This document shows, piece after piece, positions 1 through 9,530 of a stretch of DNA of 24,360 bases. The number at the start of each line of letters is the position of its first letter. Position 1 is the first letter of the stretch. The position numbers and the translations under genes are program-made. The notes beneath the pieces are model-generated. The model did no database searches, had not been told where the DNA came from, and worked only from the letters and a program-made list of their open reading frames with translations. The DNA comes from Flammeovirgaceae bacterium UBA5008 (GTDB lineage: Bacteria; Bacteroidota; Bacteroidia; Cytophagales; Cyclobacteriaceae). The stretch lies in assembly GCA_002398365.1 (NCBI GenBank), contig DGYK01000057.1, positions 154,704 to 179,063 of the forward strand, given 5' to 3'.

Positions 1-426
1 CATCTCACTGGCGGAGACAGCTATTTTTACTATAAAATTGGAAAGCAAATTGGGCCTGAGTGGTATGCAATTAATTGCGAATTTGTAGGTGACTATACAT
101 TGCTTAACAATAAAATTATTTTCTTTTCTAAAAACTCAAACTTAGCTAACCAAGAATTTTCAATACCTTCATTAAATAAAGAACTTTCATACAAAGCTAA
201 TCAACAGTTAAAGATAGAACCGGCCGGGCAACGGATTATGATCTCAACAATTATTTTCAACAGCGCACGAAAGGACTGGATTCAGGTAATAGATATGCAA
301 AAAATTGATACTAAAATTAAAGTTCACTCAAGAGTTTATACAATTTCCACTAACCAAGATATTGAAGAAACATATCTGATTGATTATGAAGAAAAAAACA
401 CATGGACGAAAGATTCAATACAATGA
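1..426 (+). CDS. 3' part of an unrecognised protein gene (truncated by window edge)
   Basis: The reading frame is open from the first base to a TGA stop at 424-426. What is seen is the last 141 codons of a gene whose start lies outside the window. A TTG at position 100 could be read as a start, but the frame upstream is equally protein-like (it reads HLTGGDSYFYYKIGKQIG), so I treat the whole stretch as coding. The product is hydrophilic, rich in Asn, Lys, Ile and Thr, with alternating hydrophobic residues that suggest beta structure. It has no cysteine pair, membrane segment or motif I can name. The base composition is AT-rich compared with the genes after 3692. It is followed by a 119-base gap and the helicase gene on the same strand, so the two might be functionally linked, but nothing in the sequence proves it. 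Function unknown. Confidence 0.6.
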   Translation, partial: HLTGGDSYFYYKIGKQIGPEWYAINCEFVGDYTLLNNKIIFFSKNSNLANQEFSIPSLNKELSYKANQQLKIEPAGQRIMISTIIFNSARKDWIQVIDMQKIDTKIKVHSRVYTISTNQDIEETYLIDYEEKNTWTKDSIQ

Positions 427-545
427 CAACCGATTGCAAACCTTCATCATAGTATTGTGGCAGCACTTTTTTCATGCTGAGTGCGTAAGCTAAAAGTATA
501 ATGCTCTCAATGTAAATTTAACCTTCGATAGACCAAATCAATGAA

Positions 546-3533
546 ATGACCACCCCCAAGCAATGGCTTACCTATTGGAAAATATCCCTATCGGATGCCT
601 CAAAAGCCGATATTAACATCGATAAGCTTCCACGCACAGAAATTTCCGATTTCAACATAGAATCCAAATTTATTGCTGACTTAGTTAAAGTCAACAAAGT
701 ATTAGACGAAGCGGAAAAACGAAAAAACCACAAGAATGGAATAACAGACCGCAACGGAGAAAACTGGGTTCCGCTGAATGAGACAGAAGTATTGGTGGCT
801 CCATTTTGGTTGATGACACGCACAGATCATCGCATTCGACCTATTGATTTTAACCCGAAATATCCTTTTTGGTTTTATGTTCGACTCAATCGCCTAGGCA
901 AATTGGACGTGCCTGAAGAGACGTTTCCAGTTTTTCAGCGAAAGTACCTGGAACCTTTGGCAGACGAAGCCGACTTTGTGCTCAGTTCAATGGAAAGAAT
1001 AGACCAGGCTGCCGCTTTCTCACGAAGTGAATTCAATGGATACACCGAATACATACAGTTTGTTCAGGATATTTTTTTTAAGGTAAGTGATCAGCCATTC
1101 GATCAATACGAGACGGAAGGACTTGAGCGAGTACCCCATGCAATGTTGGTAGTGCCAGACGAAGACACAAATGCGGCCATTAGCATTATACGGCTCTATG
1201 AAAACATTTTGTCTTTGAAAGAGTTACCTACCCTTTTAAAGACGCTGATTCAACCAACGGTAGCAACAACGGCTATTCCTCCACTATCTGTACCCAAGCT
1301 GTTGAAAGCTAATGCATGGCATGTTGGGCAAATGGGCTTTGAGTTCGGCCTCTTTATTTCGCAACGCAAAGCTCTTTATTCCTTTTTAACGGCCAGCGAG
1401 GATCAAAAAGTATTTGCTGTTAATGGCCCGCCAGGCACGGGCAAAACCACGCTGTTGCAGAGCATTGTGGCCAACGCCTATGTTCAGGCAGCCTTATCGG
1501 GTGAAGATGCTCCTGTTATCTTGGCGTGCTCCACCAACAATCAGGCCGTTACCAATATTATCGAAAGTTTTTCGAAGACAAATACCTTGGCGGGAAGCCT
1601 GCACGGTCGCTGGCTTCCAGACGTGACAGGCTACGCCACCTATCTGCCCAGTTCATCTAAAACTCAGTCTGAGTTGAGCAAAATCAATTATAAAAAATTG
1701 GATGGCGAGGGATTATTCAAGCAGGTAGAAAACACAGACTACTTACTTCGCGCAAAGGCATTTTATAAATTGCAAAGCGAAAAGCATTTTGGGGTACAAT
1801 CAATTTCGATTGAAGATTCTGTCAATCATTTGCAGCGCGAAATCCGAACAGTAGAAGATGCGCTTAAGGAAGCTGAACAGCGATGGAGTAATTACAAAGA
1901 AGCAGAAAGAAAACTGCAATCACTCTATGCCTCTTTCGAAGCGGGAAAAGTACGGTACTATTCCGGTGACTTGGTTAATGACGAAGAACTGGAAAAGGAC
2001 ATTGTGGGTTTTCAGGAATTGGAACAACGAGTGATTCAGTACTTTACCCATGAGCCTTTGCTACGGAGGATAGGATGTTTTTTCACAATTAGAGCCTCAT
2101 TGGAAAACCGCGCTTCCGAACTGCGCATCGTTTTCCGAAACTCTCTCTTGCCGAACCCACCGCACTTCAAGCGCAACGACATCCTTAAAACAATTGATGA
2201 ACAAATTTGCCTTGCAAGTGCTGTGGTTAGTACTCTTAAAGAGTGGAAGCGTTGGAAAGAGAGAAATGCAATTAAGGGCAACCCACCTTCAACTGAAGAA
2301 GCTTATTGGCAATCTGAAATGATAAAAATGAGGAACGAAACAAGGCCCAATTGCTTCTATGACGAGCTGGATGTAACGCTGCGCCATCGGGCCTTTCAAT
2401 TAGCACTGCACTATTGGGAGGGGCGCTACCTGCTGAAACTTACCGATGACCTGGAGACGGATCCTTTTGCGAAAAAAAAGAATGAAATACACTCCTGGAA
2501 CAGATGGAAACGTCATGCCATGCTCACACCTTGCTTTGTCAGTACCTTCTATATGGCTCCAAAATTTTTTAGCTGGTCAAAGTATTTGCGCGACAATGAC
2601 AAAGGGCAACCGCTTTTTGAAAGCCCACCCCTGCTTGAAATAGCCGACCTACTCATCGTAGATGAAGCAGGACAGGTATCGCCTGAAGTAGGTGTCGCAA
2701 CATTTGCGTTGGCAAAAAAGGCCATTGTAGTCGGAGACATAAAACAGATAGAACCAGTATGGAATGTTACTGCTAAAGTCGACATGGGCAACTTACGGCA
2801 ATCTGGCTTGATTGATAGCTACAAGGATACACGTCCTGAAACCGAGTTTAATCCCAAGGGATTCCTCAGTTCCACGGGTAGCCTTATGCAAATGGCTCAA
2901 AATGCTTGTAACATCAAGGAACCAAAACTTCAAGAAAAAGGCTTTTTACTGATGGAGCACAAAAGATGTTATGACGAAATCATTGCATATTGTAATGACT
3001 TAGCCTACGGTCAATTATTGAAACCATTAAGAGGAGCGGCAAAGGGAAACTTGTTTCCACCAATGTGCGCGATACATGTTGAAGGAAATTCGACAACTAC
3101 GCAAGTAGGTAGCAGACGAAATGATGCAGAAGTAAAGGCAATTGTAAACTGGCTCCAAACCAACAAACTGAAAATTGAAGAGAAGCATGGAAAATTAGAG
3201 ATGTGCGTGGGGATTATTACACCTTTTGTGGGGCAAAAAAGTGCCTTGCAGTATGCACTGAGAACAGCCGGATTCGATGTGGGCAAAATGAAAATAGGCA
3301 CAGTGCATGCCCTACAGGGTGCCGAGCGTCCCATTGTTTTATTCTCGATGGTATATGGACCTGGTGACTCAGGTACCTTATTTTTTGATCGCGACAATAA
3401 GCCTAACATGCTTAATGTAGCCGTGTCGCGGGCAAAAGACAATTTTATTGTTTTCTGTAACTCGGGAATTTTGAATAAGGCAGCACGAACGCCCTCGGGG
3501 ATCCTCGCCAACTATCTAAAATTTGAAAGTTAA
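546..3533 (+). CDS. UPF1/DNA2-like superfamily 1 helicase (AAA_11/AAA_12)
   Basis: This 995-aa protein is an ATP-dependent DNA or RNA helicase of the UPF1/DNA2/NAM7 branch of superfamily 1. Directly visible are Walker A GPPGTGKTT at residues 294-302, Walker B/motif II VDEAGQ at 705-710, motif III-like GDIKQIEPVW soon after, motif V TVHALQGAER at 919-928 and motif VI VAVSRAK at about 958-964. About 400 residues separate motifs I and II, including a charged, probably coiled-coil stretch near 420-480; this long insertion is typical of the branch. The N-terminal 290 residues are unrecognised and might bind a substrate or partner. No nuclease motif is apparent. ATG 546 is the first start in frame; an ATG at 541 runs into a stop at once. 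The gene ends 158 bases before fecR and looks independent of it. Proteins of this type occur both in housekeeping repair and in defence loci; its role here is open. Confidence 0.9.
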   Translation: MTTPKQWLTYWKISLSDASKADINIDKLPRTEISDFNIESKFIADLVKVNKVLDEAEKRKNHKNGITDRNGENWVPLNETEVLVAPFWLMTRTDHRIRPIDFNPKYPFWFYVRLNRLGKLDVPEETFPVFQRKYLEPLADEADFVLSSMERIDQAAAFSRSEFNGYTEYIQFVQDIFFKVSDQPFDQYETEGLERVPHAMLVVPDEDTNAAISIIRLYENILSLKELPTLLKTLIQPTVATTAIPPLSVPKLLKANAWHVGQMGFEFGLFISQRKALYSFLTASEDQKVFAVNGPPGTGKTTLLQSIVANAYVQAALSGEDAPVILACSTNNQAVTNIIESFSKTNTLAGSLHGRWLPDVTGYATYLPSSSKTQSELSKINYKKLDGEGLFKQVENTDYLLRAKAFYKLQSEKHFGVQSISIEDSVNHLQREIRTVEDALKEAEQRWSNYKEAERKLQSLYASFEAGKVRYYSGDLVNDEELEKDIVGFQELEQRVIQYFTHEPLLRRIGCFFTIRASLENRASELRIVFRNSLLPNPPHFKRNDILKTIDEQICLASAVVSTLKEWKRWKERNAIKGNPPSTEEAYWQSEMIKMRNETRPNCFYDELDVTLRHRAFQLALHYWEGRYLLKLTDDLETDPFAKKKNEIHSWNRWKRHAMLTPCFVSTFYMAPKFFSWSKYLRDNDKGQPLFESPPLLEIADLLIVDEAGQVSPEVGVATFALAKKAIVVGDIKQIEPVWNVTAKVDMGNLRQSGLIDSYKDTRPETEFNPKGFLSSTGSLMQMAQNACNIKEPKLQEKGFLLMEHKRCYDEIIAYCNDLAYGQLLKPLRGAAKGNLFPPMCAIHVEGNSTTTQVGSRRNDAEVKAIVNWLQTNKLKIEEKHGKLEMCVGIITPFVGQKSALQYALRTAGFDVGKMKIGTVHALQGAERPIVLFSMVYGPGDSGTLFFDRDNKPNMLNVAVSRAKDNFIVFCNSGILNKAARTPSGILANYLKFES

Positions 3534-3545
3534 ATGAAAAGCAGT

Positions 3546-3651
3546 GTGCGGCTAAATCAACTGGCCGTAACCCGCATAAGAGTTCAAAGAGTTTTTTCAT
3601 TGTGACTAAGTGTTTCACCCACGCAGGTCACTTACGTGAAAGAAGCCGCAC
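3546..3651. repeat. Inverted repeat GTGCGGCT/AGCCGCAC around the helicase-fecR gap
   Basis: A perfect 8-bp inverted repeat, GTGCGGCT at 3546-3553 and AGCCGCAC at 3644-3651, encloses about 90 bases that fill most of the gap between the helicase and fecR. Inside it lie a T-rich run near 3592-3600 and a second pair of arms, TAAGTG near 3607-3612 and CACTTA near 3629-3634. It could be a terminator, a regulatory leader for fecR, or the remains of a small repeat element. I cannot choose between these. Confidence 0.35.
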
Positions 3652-3691
3652 TTTTGCGTAACTTCGACCACCCACTAAACCCATCCCGGCC

Positions 3692-4654
3692 ATGGAAAAG
3701 TCGGATTTCGACCACCTGCTGCAACGCTACCTCACCGGCCAGGTGACAGACGCGGAAAAAGCCAAACTCGAAGCATGGCTGGAAACCATGAAGACCGAGG
3801 ACACCACCAACCTCGAACTGACACCTGAAGAAGAACAACAACTCTTCCAAAAAATCACCGCCAAAATCGAAAGCGGCAAACCCATCACCGACTTCCGCCC
3901 CGGCCAACTGCGCCAGCAAAAAGCCAAAGGTTGGACACTGCGCATAGCGGCCTCGCTAGCATTGATACTGGTCACTTCCTACTTAGTTTGGCAGTGGACA
4001 AAGCAACCAGCACGAGAAGAAGCCGTGACGGAGGCATCAATCGATAAAATGATATTGAACGATGGCAGCCTTGTATGGGTAAAGGGCAACAGCAAATTGG
4101 TGTACTTCGAGAAAGACAACGGGCACACCCGCTATGCTGAACTCACAGGCGAAGCGCTATTTGAAGTAGCCAAAGACCCCACACGTCCATTCATCATCCA
4201 ATGCAAAGACATCACGATTCAGGTAGTAGGCACCAGCTTCAGCCTCCGCGCAAGCACCGATAGCGTAGTGGTAAAAGTGCTTACAGGAAAAGTAAACGTT
4301 TCCTCTACGGTCGACAACTCTTCCCGTCAGTTGGAACCCTTTCAGGAAATCATCTACACCCACGGCCAATGGCAACAAGCATCCTTTTCCAAAGACCAAC
4401 TGCTTACCATCACGACCAACACCGAGTACTACATGAATTTTGAAAACTCTACCCTGCGCGAAGTACTCAACCGGCTGGAACAGAAATTCAACGTCACTAT
4501 CACCTCCAGCGAGTCAGCCAACACCTGCCGACTCACAGCAGACCTCACCGACCACTCGCTCGACACCTCTCTGAAATTGATTTCGGAAGTGCTCACCATC
4601 ACCATCGATAGAATGGACACTGCCATCGTCATTAACGGAAAGGGTTGCCTATGA
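3692..4654 (+). CDS. FecR-family anti-sigma factor with DUF4974 domain
   Basis: This 320-aa single-pass inner-membrane protein belongs to the FecR family. Such proteins hold an ECF sigma factor in the cytoplasm and sense the state of a TonB-dependent receptor in the periplasm. Residues 1-80 form the helical cytoplasmic part (it opens with the typical DFDHLLQRYLTGQ). Residues about 83-103 are the membrane segment (LRIAASLALILVTSYLVW). The FecR beta domain covers about 112-220 (MILNDGSLVWVKGNSKLVY, then LTGEALFEVAKDPTRPF), and a DUF4974 domain covers about 245-318, ending in the family-typical NGKGC. Its natural partner is the STN-bearing SusC protein just downstream, about 170 bases away. The FecI-type sigma gene usually found directly upstream is absent; a helicase gene sits there instead. 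ATG 3692 gives a normal family length. Confidence 0.93.
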   Translation: MEKSDFDHLLQRYLTGQVTDAEKAKLEAWLETMKTEDTTNLELTPEEEQQLFQKITAKIESGKPITDFRPGQLRQQKAKGWTLRIAASLALILVTSYLVWQWTKQPAREEAVTEASIDKMILNDGSLVWVKGNSKLVYFEKDNGHTRYAELTGEALFEVAKDPTRPFIIQCKDITIQVVGTSFSLRASTDSVVVKVLTGKVNVSSTVDNSSRQLEPFQEIIYTHGQWQQASFSKDQLLTITTNTEYYMNFENSTLREVLNRLEQKFNVTITSSESANTCRLTADLTDHSLDTSLKLISEVLTITIDRMDTAIVINGKGCL

Positions 4655-4821
4655 AAACGCTGCCTTTACATACAGCCGTTCAGTACAACTCTTCCTAATC
4701 TTTCTGAAGACATACAGAGTACTATTGAGGTAATGACCGAAGTAGTACCCGGTGCGCCACCGATAGTAAAATAATAAGCAAAATATGCTTGACAGAATTC
4801 TATTGCCTAAACAGTAACGAT

Positions 4822-7800
4822 ATGCCTATGAACCATTCAACTTACTATATACTACTCTCCCGACCAACTTTTTTATTCGTGATCTGCCTTGCCACAGTAG
4901 CGATAGCGCAGGCCCGTCCAGCCGGTGTGCTCGAAAAAGAAATCTCGCTATCCATCGTAGACCAACCCATGCAAACGGCCTTAAAAAATATTGAACAGGT
5001 CGCGGACATACGTTTCATGTACAGTCCTGACCAAGTAAATATGGAAGAAGTAATCTCCGTGCAAGCCAGAAAGAAAAAATTGCGCGACATCCTGGAAGAA
5101 TTATTTGCACCCCGCAGCATCCGCTACCGGCTGCACGAAGGCAGCAACACCATCACGCTGAACAAAGAGTCTGAAAACAAAAAGGAAATACCTGACAACA
5201 AAACCAAGCCGAAGCAAAGTGAACACACGGTTAAAGGCAAAGTCATCGATGTGTCCAATGGCACGCCCATGGCTGGAGTTAACATCATCGTAAAGGGCAC
5301 CGCACAGGGAACAACCACCGATGCCAACGGCCTCTATACACTCGAAGCCCCCGCAGACGCCATACTGGTATTCTCCTTCATCGGCTTCCAGTCGGTGGAA
5401 ATCAATGTAGGCAACCAAACACAAATAGATGTATCCCTCACGGAAGACATCCAGGGATTGAAAGAGGTAGTCGTTAACGCAGGTTATTACAAAGTCAAGG
5501 AGCGCGAACAAACGGGCAACATCGCCAAACTGTCATCGGACGAAATCGCAAAGCAACCCGTCAATAACCCGCTGCAAGCCTTGCAAGGTCGCCTCGCTGG
5601 CGTGTACATCCAGCAACAATCAGGTGTACCCGGTGGTGCTTTCAACATCCAGATACGCGGGCAAAATAGCTTGCGAAATTCACTGGACAACAATGGCAAC
5701 CGGCCACTCTATATAATAGATGGTGTCCCGTTCAATGCCACACCACTCGGGTCATCGGCCAGTGCCAACATCATCGATGGCGGCAACCCTCTTAGCACCA
5801 TCAACCCGACAGACATTGAAAGCATCGAAATTTTAAAAGATGCAGACGCCACCGCCATCTACGGTTCTCGCGGAGCCAACGGAGTGGTGCTCATCACCAC
5901 CAAACGGGGCAAAGCAGGCAAAACGGAATTCACCACCAACTACTACGAAGGTTGGGGAACGACAGGACGCAAGCTGGATTTGCTGAACACGCAACAATAC
6001 CTGACGATGCGAAACGAAGCGTTCGCCAACGACCAGGTAGCACCAGGCACCTATTATGCCGACCACGACATCCTCACCTGGGACCCCAAGCGATACACGG
6101 ATTGGCAGAAGGAATTGTTGGGCGGCACCGCGAGGATGACCAACGCGCAACTATCCGTATCAGGTGGCTCGGAGCAAACGAAATTTCTGGTGGCCGGTGG
6201 CTACCTGCGTGAGACCACTGTCTTCCCTTCAGAATTTGCGAACCGTAAATATTCAGCAAACTTCAAAATCAACCACCGTTCGCTCAACAACAAATGGAAC
6301 ATCGACTTCTCTTCCTACTACCTTTCCGATAAAAATACGCTCCCTTATATCGACCTCACCCGGGCAGCACTCGCGCTGCCACCCAATGCCCCAGCCTTAC
6401 TTTCACCAGATGGCAATTTGAATTGGGAAAATTCCACATGGCGAAATCCATTGGCGTTCACACGGCAACAATTTGAGACAACCTCAACAAATCTGTTGAG
6501 CAACACCATCGTGTCCTATAAAATATTGCCTACGCTGGAAGCGAAAGTAAACATTGGCTACTCCAGCTTGCGCGTAGACGAATTTTCAGCACAGCCTAAA
6601 AATTCTTTCGACCCCAATCTCACAGCCATCTCATCGGCCACCTATTCCGACAAGAAAATCCAAACGTGGATAACAGAGCCAACACTGGAATATGCAAGAC
6701 CCATCGGTCAGGGAACACTCACCGCCTTGGTCGGAGCGACCTTTCAAGGAAGCGATACCGATTCGAAAGACATCGGTGCAACTGGCTTCCCGAGCGATGC
6801 ACTGCTCCGAAACCCACAGGCAGCCTCGGTAGTGACTGTCCAATCTGTCAGCCAATCACAATATCGTTACAGTGCCGCCTTCGGTCGCATCAACTACAAC
6901 TGGCGAAGCAAATACCTCGTCAACCTCACAGGACGTAGGGATGCATCAAGTCGCTTCGGCCCCGGCAGGCAGTTCGCGAACTTTGGTGCCATCGGTGCTG
7001 CATGGATTTTCACAGAAGAGCCATGGCTGAAAAATAACACACTCACATTCGGGAAACTGCGCTCAAGTTTCGGCACCACGGGTAGCGACCAAATCGCAGA
7101 CTACGGCTATGCCGACTTGTGGACGACCACCACCTATGGCTACAACGGTTCAGGCGGTCTGTATCCGATGAACCTCGCCAATCCTAACTACGCATGGGAA
7201 GAAAACCGCAAATGGGAGGTTGCCCTCGAAACAGGTTTCTGGAACGACAAACTAAATGTCAGCATCAGCTACTATCACCATCGCTCCGGAAACCAGTTGG
7301 TCGGTGTACCACTACCGGGCATCACGGGCTTCTCCAGCGTGCAAGCCAACTTGCCAGCGGAAGTTCAAAATACGGGACTCGAAGTGGTAGTATCGGCAAC
7401 ACCAATTGAGCATAGCAACTTCTCGTGGAGGATGACATTTAACGTCACCCTGCCACACAATAAACTGATTCAATTTCCAGACATCAAAAGCTCTTCGTTT
7501 GCCTATGACTACATCGTAGGGAAACCGCTGACGGTGCAACCATCGTTCCACTATACAGGCGTGAACCCTGAGACAGGACTCTATCAGCATCAGGATGTCA
7601 ACAACGATGGTGCCTTGACATTTGAAGACGACCTGCTGGGGAACAAGTCGCTGGCGCAAGACTACTTTGGAGGTTTTCAAAATACGTTTCGCTACAAAGG
7701 GTTATCGCTGGACATCATGATCCAGTTTGTAAACCAAACAGGGCGCAACTACCTCACGTACTTTTACGACCGCCCCGGAGCAGCCACTAACCAACCTGCC

Positions 7801-8133
7801 TGGGTGATGAACCGATGGCAAAAGCCTGGGGACAACGTGCCCGTTCAACAGTTCACACAAGGCTTTGGGGATGCCTTCACTGCGAATCTATATAATAACT
7901 ATAGCGACAACCGCTTCGGGGATGCTTCCTTCCTCCGCCTGAAAAACGTTTCGCTTTCCTATCAGTTTCCTAAAGAGATGCTCAAAAAAATACGAATGCA
8001 ACAAGCTCGCCTTTATGTGCAGGGACAAAATCTTGCCACCATCACCAACTACCAGGGGCTTGACCCCGAAAACCAAAGCGGCACCCTACCGCCACTACGG
8101 ATGATTACCATTGGTGCATCACTGACATTTTAA
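4822..8133 (+). CDS. SusC/RagA-family TonB-dependent outer-membrane transporter with STN domain
   Basis: This 1103-aa protein is a SusC-type outer-membrane barrel that, with its SusD lipoprotein, imports a ligand using TonB energy. I choose ATG 4822 over the longer TTG frame at 4789 because a signal peptide then follows directly (SRPTFLFVICLATVAIAQA, cleavage near residue 31); ATG 4828 is also possible. Domains in order: STN at about 40-115, the contact for FecR signalling; carboxypeptidase-regulatory-like beta domain at about 136-213 (HTVKGKVIDVSNGTPMAGV); TonB-linked SusC signature (LKEVVVNAGYY) at about 213-223; plug at about 230-365 (RPLYIIDGVPF, DADATAIYGSRGANGVVLIT); then the barrel, ending in the hydrophobic ITIGASLTF with a terminal Phe. 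It lies between fecR and susD. The substrate cannot be read from the sequence. No glycosidase lies nearby, so a sugar is not especially supported. Confidence 0.95.
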   Translation: MPMNHSTYYILLSRPTFLFVICLATVAIAQARPAGVLEKEISLSIVDQPMQTALKNIEQVADIRFMYSPDQVNMEEVISVQARKKKLRDILEELFAPRSIRYRLHEGSNTITLNKESENKKEIPDNKTKPKQSEHTVKGKVIDVSNGTPMAGVNIIVKGTAQGTTTDANGLYTLEAPADAILVFSFIGFQSVEINVGNQTQIDVSLTEDIQGLKEVVVNAGYYKVKEREQTGNIAKLSSDEIAKQPVNNPLQALQGRLAGVYIQQQSGVPGGAFNIQIRGQNSLRNSLDNNGNRPLYIIDGVPFNATPLGSSASANIIDGGNPLSTINPTDIESIEILKDADATAIYGSRGANGVVLITTKRGKAGKTEFTTNYYEGWGTTGRKLDLLNTQQYLTMRNEAFANDQVAPGTYYADHDILTWDPKRYTDWQKELLGGTARMTNAQLSVSGGSEQTKFLVAGGYLRETTVFPSEFANRKYSANFKINHRSLNNKWNIDFSSYYLSDKNTLPYIDLTRAALALPPNAPALLSPDGNLNWENSTWRNPLAFTRQQFETTSTNLLSNTIVSYKILPTLEAKVNIGYSSLRVDEFSAQPKNSFDPNLTAISSATYSDKKIQTWITEPTLEYARPIGQGTLTALVGATFQGSDTDSKDIGATGFPSDALLRNPQAASVVTVQSVSQSQYRYSAAFGRINYNWRSKYLVNLTGRRDASSRFGPGRQFANFGAIGAAWIFTEEPWLKNNTLTFGKLRSSFGTTGSDQIADYGYADLWTTTTYGYNGSGGLYPMNLANPNYAWEENRKWEVALETGFWNDKLNVSISYYHHRSGNQLVGVPLPGITGFSSVQANLPAEVQNTGLEVVVSATPIEHSNFSWRMTFNVTLPHNKLIQFPDIKSSSFAYDYIVGKPLTVQPSFHYTGVNPETGLYQHQDVNNDGALTFEDDLLGNKSLAQDYFGGFQNTFRYKGLSLDIMIQFVNQTGRNYLTYFYDRPGAATNQPAWVMNRWQKPGDNVPVQQFTQGFGDAFTANLYNNYSDNRFGDASFLRLKNVSLSYQFPKEMLKKIRMQQARLYVQGQNLATITNYQGLDPENQSGTLPPLRMITIGASLTF

Positions 8134-8146
8134 CGACATAAAATTT

Positions 8147-9529
8147 ATGAAGACACAATACAAGTTCAGAAACCCTTCCGTCATCGCAACGATGACTATT
8201 CTCCTGACAATCGTTACGGCATGCGAAGAATTTGTAACCATTGACCCGCCACAGACAACGTTGTCCACGGTGACGGTATTCAGTGACGAGAGCACAGCAC
8301 GAGCAGCCGTCAACCGCATCTACATCGACATGATGCAGTCGGCAGGTTTTGCAGGCGGAGCCACCAGCCTCAACACTATGGCCGCATTGGCAGCCGATGA
8401 GATGGACAACTATAGCAACACTAACGAAATGGCCTCGTTTGCTAGCAATAATGTAACACCCATCAATATCAATATCGCTGCAGTATGGAATCAGGTTTAT
8501 AATTTAATCTACCAGGCCAATGCCATTCGCGAAGGCTTGGAAAAGTCGAGCACGATCAGCACCTCTTCGAAAAATCAATTAGAAGGAGAAGCTCAATTCA
8601 TGCATGCCTATCTCCATTTTTTATTAGTAAGCTTTTGGGGCGATGTCCCGTGGATAGAATCTACGGATTACCAGAAGAACGCAAAATCAGTACGCCAACC
8701 CGCCACAGAGATATATGAAAAAGTAATCACCGAATTATTGGAGGCAAAAGAAAAGCTGCCTCTGTCAACTCCACAACAAATTCGACCGACTAAGAATGCC
8801 GCAGCCGCCTTGCTGGCCCGTGTTTACCTCCATGTAAAAAATTATCCAGCTGCTGAACAGCAGGCGACCGAAGTGATCGATCAGTTTCAGTTGGAGCCTG
8901 ATCTTAATAATGTGTTCTTAATTGAAAGTAAAGAAACAGTTTTTCAACTTCAGTCAATTGTGCCACGGATCAACACGTGGGATGGGGAAAGCTATATCAT
9001 CCTATCCACCCCGCAGACAGTTGCAATGAGCAGCACACTCTTCAATGCCTTTGAGCCGGACGATCTTCGAAAGAGTTCGTGGACAAACACCTACACGGAA
9101 GGAAGCGACACCTGGTCGTACCCCTTTAAATATAAAATCCGCACGTTGCCGGAAGCAACATCACCCAAGACAGAATATCAGGTGATACTAAGAGTAGGTG
9201 AGCTATACCTAGTTCGTGCCGAAGCCCGTGCAAACTTGGATAATCTAACATCATCAGCGGAGGATCTAAATGCCATTCGGTCACGGGCAGGCTTGCCCCC
9301 AATCATGGTGATAGATAGAGCCAACTTATTGCTGGGCATCGAACAAGAGCGAAGAGTAGAACTGTTTTCGGAAAATGGCCATCGATGGCTCGATCTCAAA
9401 CGGACGGGGCGGCTCGATGCCGTCCTCGGTGCAGGTAAACCAAACTGGCAACCGACAGACGCGCTGTTTCCAATTCCTCAAACCGAACGAAACCGCAACA
9501 ATAACCTCACACAAAATCCGGGCTACTGA
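8147..9529 (+). CDS. RagB/SusD-family nutrient-binding outer-membrane lipoprotein
   Basis: This 460-aa lipoprotein is the surface lid that captures ligand for the SusC barrel encoded 13 bases upstream. The N-terminus has a lipoprotein signal peptide with lipobox IVTAC, so Cys26 would be lipidated. The chain shows SusD features: the N-terminal run after the lipobox (CEEFVTIDPPQTTLS), a TPR-like region with QANAIREGLEK and GEAQFMHAYLHFLLVSFWGDVPW (about residues 125-172), the conserved LLARVYLHVKNYPAAEQQA segment near 222-240, and the family ending (ELYLVRAEARANL, GHRWLDLKRTGRL, LFPIPQTERNRNNNLTQNPGY). Length is on the short side of normal for the family. Only one base separates its stop from the next start, so it is almost certainly co-transcribed and translationally coupled with the thioredoxin-like gene. 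Confidence 0.95.
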   Translation: MKTQYKFRNPSVIATMTILLTIVTACEEFVTIDPPQTTLSTVTVFSDESTARAAVNRIYIDMMQSAGFAGGATSLNTMAALAADEMDNYSNTNEMASFASNNVTPININIAAVWNQVYNLIYQANAIREGLEKSSTISTSSKNQLEGEAQFMHAYLHFLLVSFWGDVPWIESTDYQKNAKSVRQPATEIYEKVITELLEAKEKLPLSTPQQIRPTKNAAAALLARVYLHVKNYPAAEQQATEVIDQFQLEPDLNNVFLIESKETVFQLQSIVPRINTWDGESYIILSTPQTVAMSSTLFNAFEPDDLRKSSWTNTYTEGSDTWSYPFKYKIRTLPEATSPKTEYQVILRVGELYLVRAEARANLDNLTSSAEDLNAIRSRAGLPPIMVIDRANLLLGIEQERRVELFSENGHRWLDLKRTGRLDAVLGAGKPNWQPTDALFPIPQTERNRNNNLTQNPGY

Positions 9530-9530
9530 T

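Noticed and set aside
3011..3511. 166-codon minus-strand open frame opposite the helicase C-terminus
   Set aside because: It lies wholly against motifs V and VI of the helicase and shows no domain.
4651..4698. Sixteen-codon mini-ORF overlapping the fecR stop (ATGA)
   Set aside because: Too short to support, with no signal peptide or family pattern.
4655..4774. Frame continuing from fecR after its stop (includes LSEDIQSTIEVMTEVVPG), possibly a remnant of a SusC-like segment
   Set aside because: fecR already ends in the family-typical NGKGC, and the resemblance to the SusC LTEDIQ-LKEVVV segment is short; 39 open codons can arise by chance.
4789..4821. Extended TTG start for the SusC gene
   Set aside because: It would place eleven polar residues ahead of the signal peptide; ATG 4822 or 4828 fits export better.
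9375..9530. Extended start for the thioredoxin-like gene
   Set aside because: It would overlap susD by 155 bases and hide the clear signal peptide beginning at ATG 9531.
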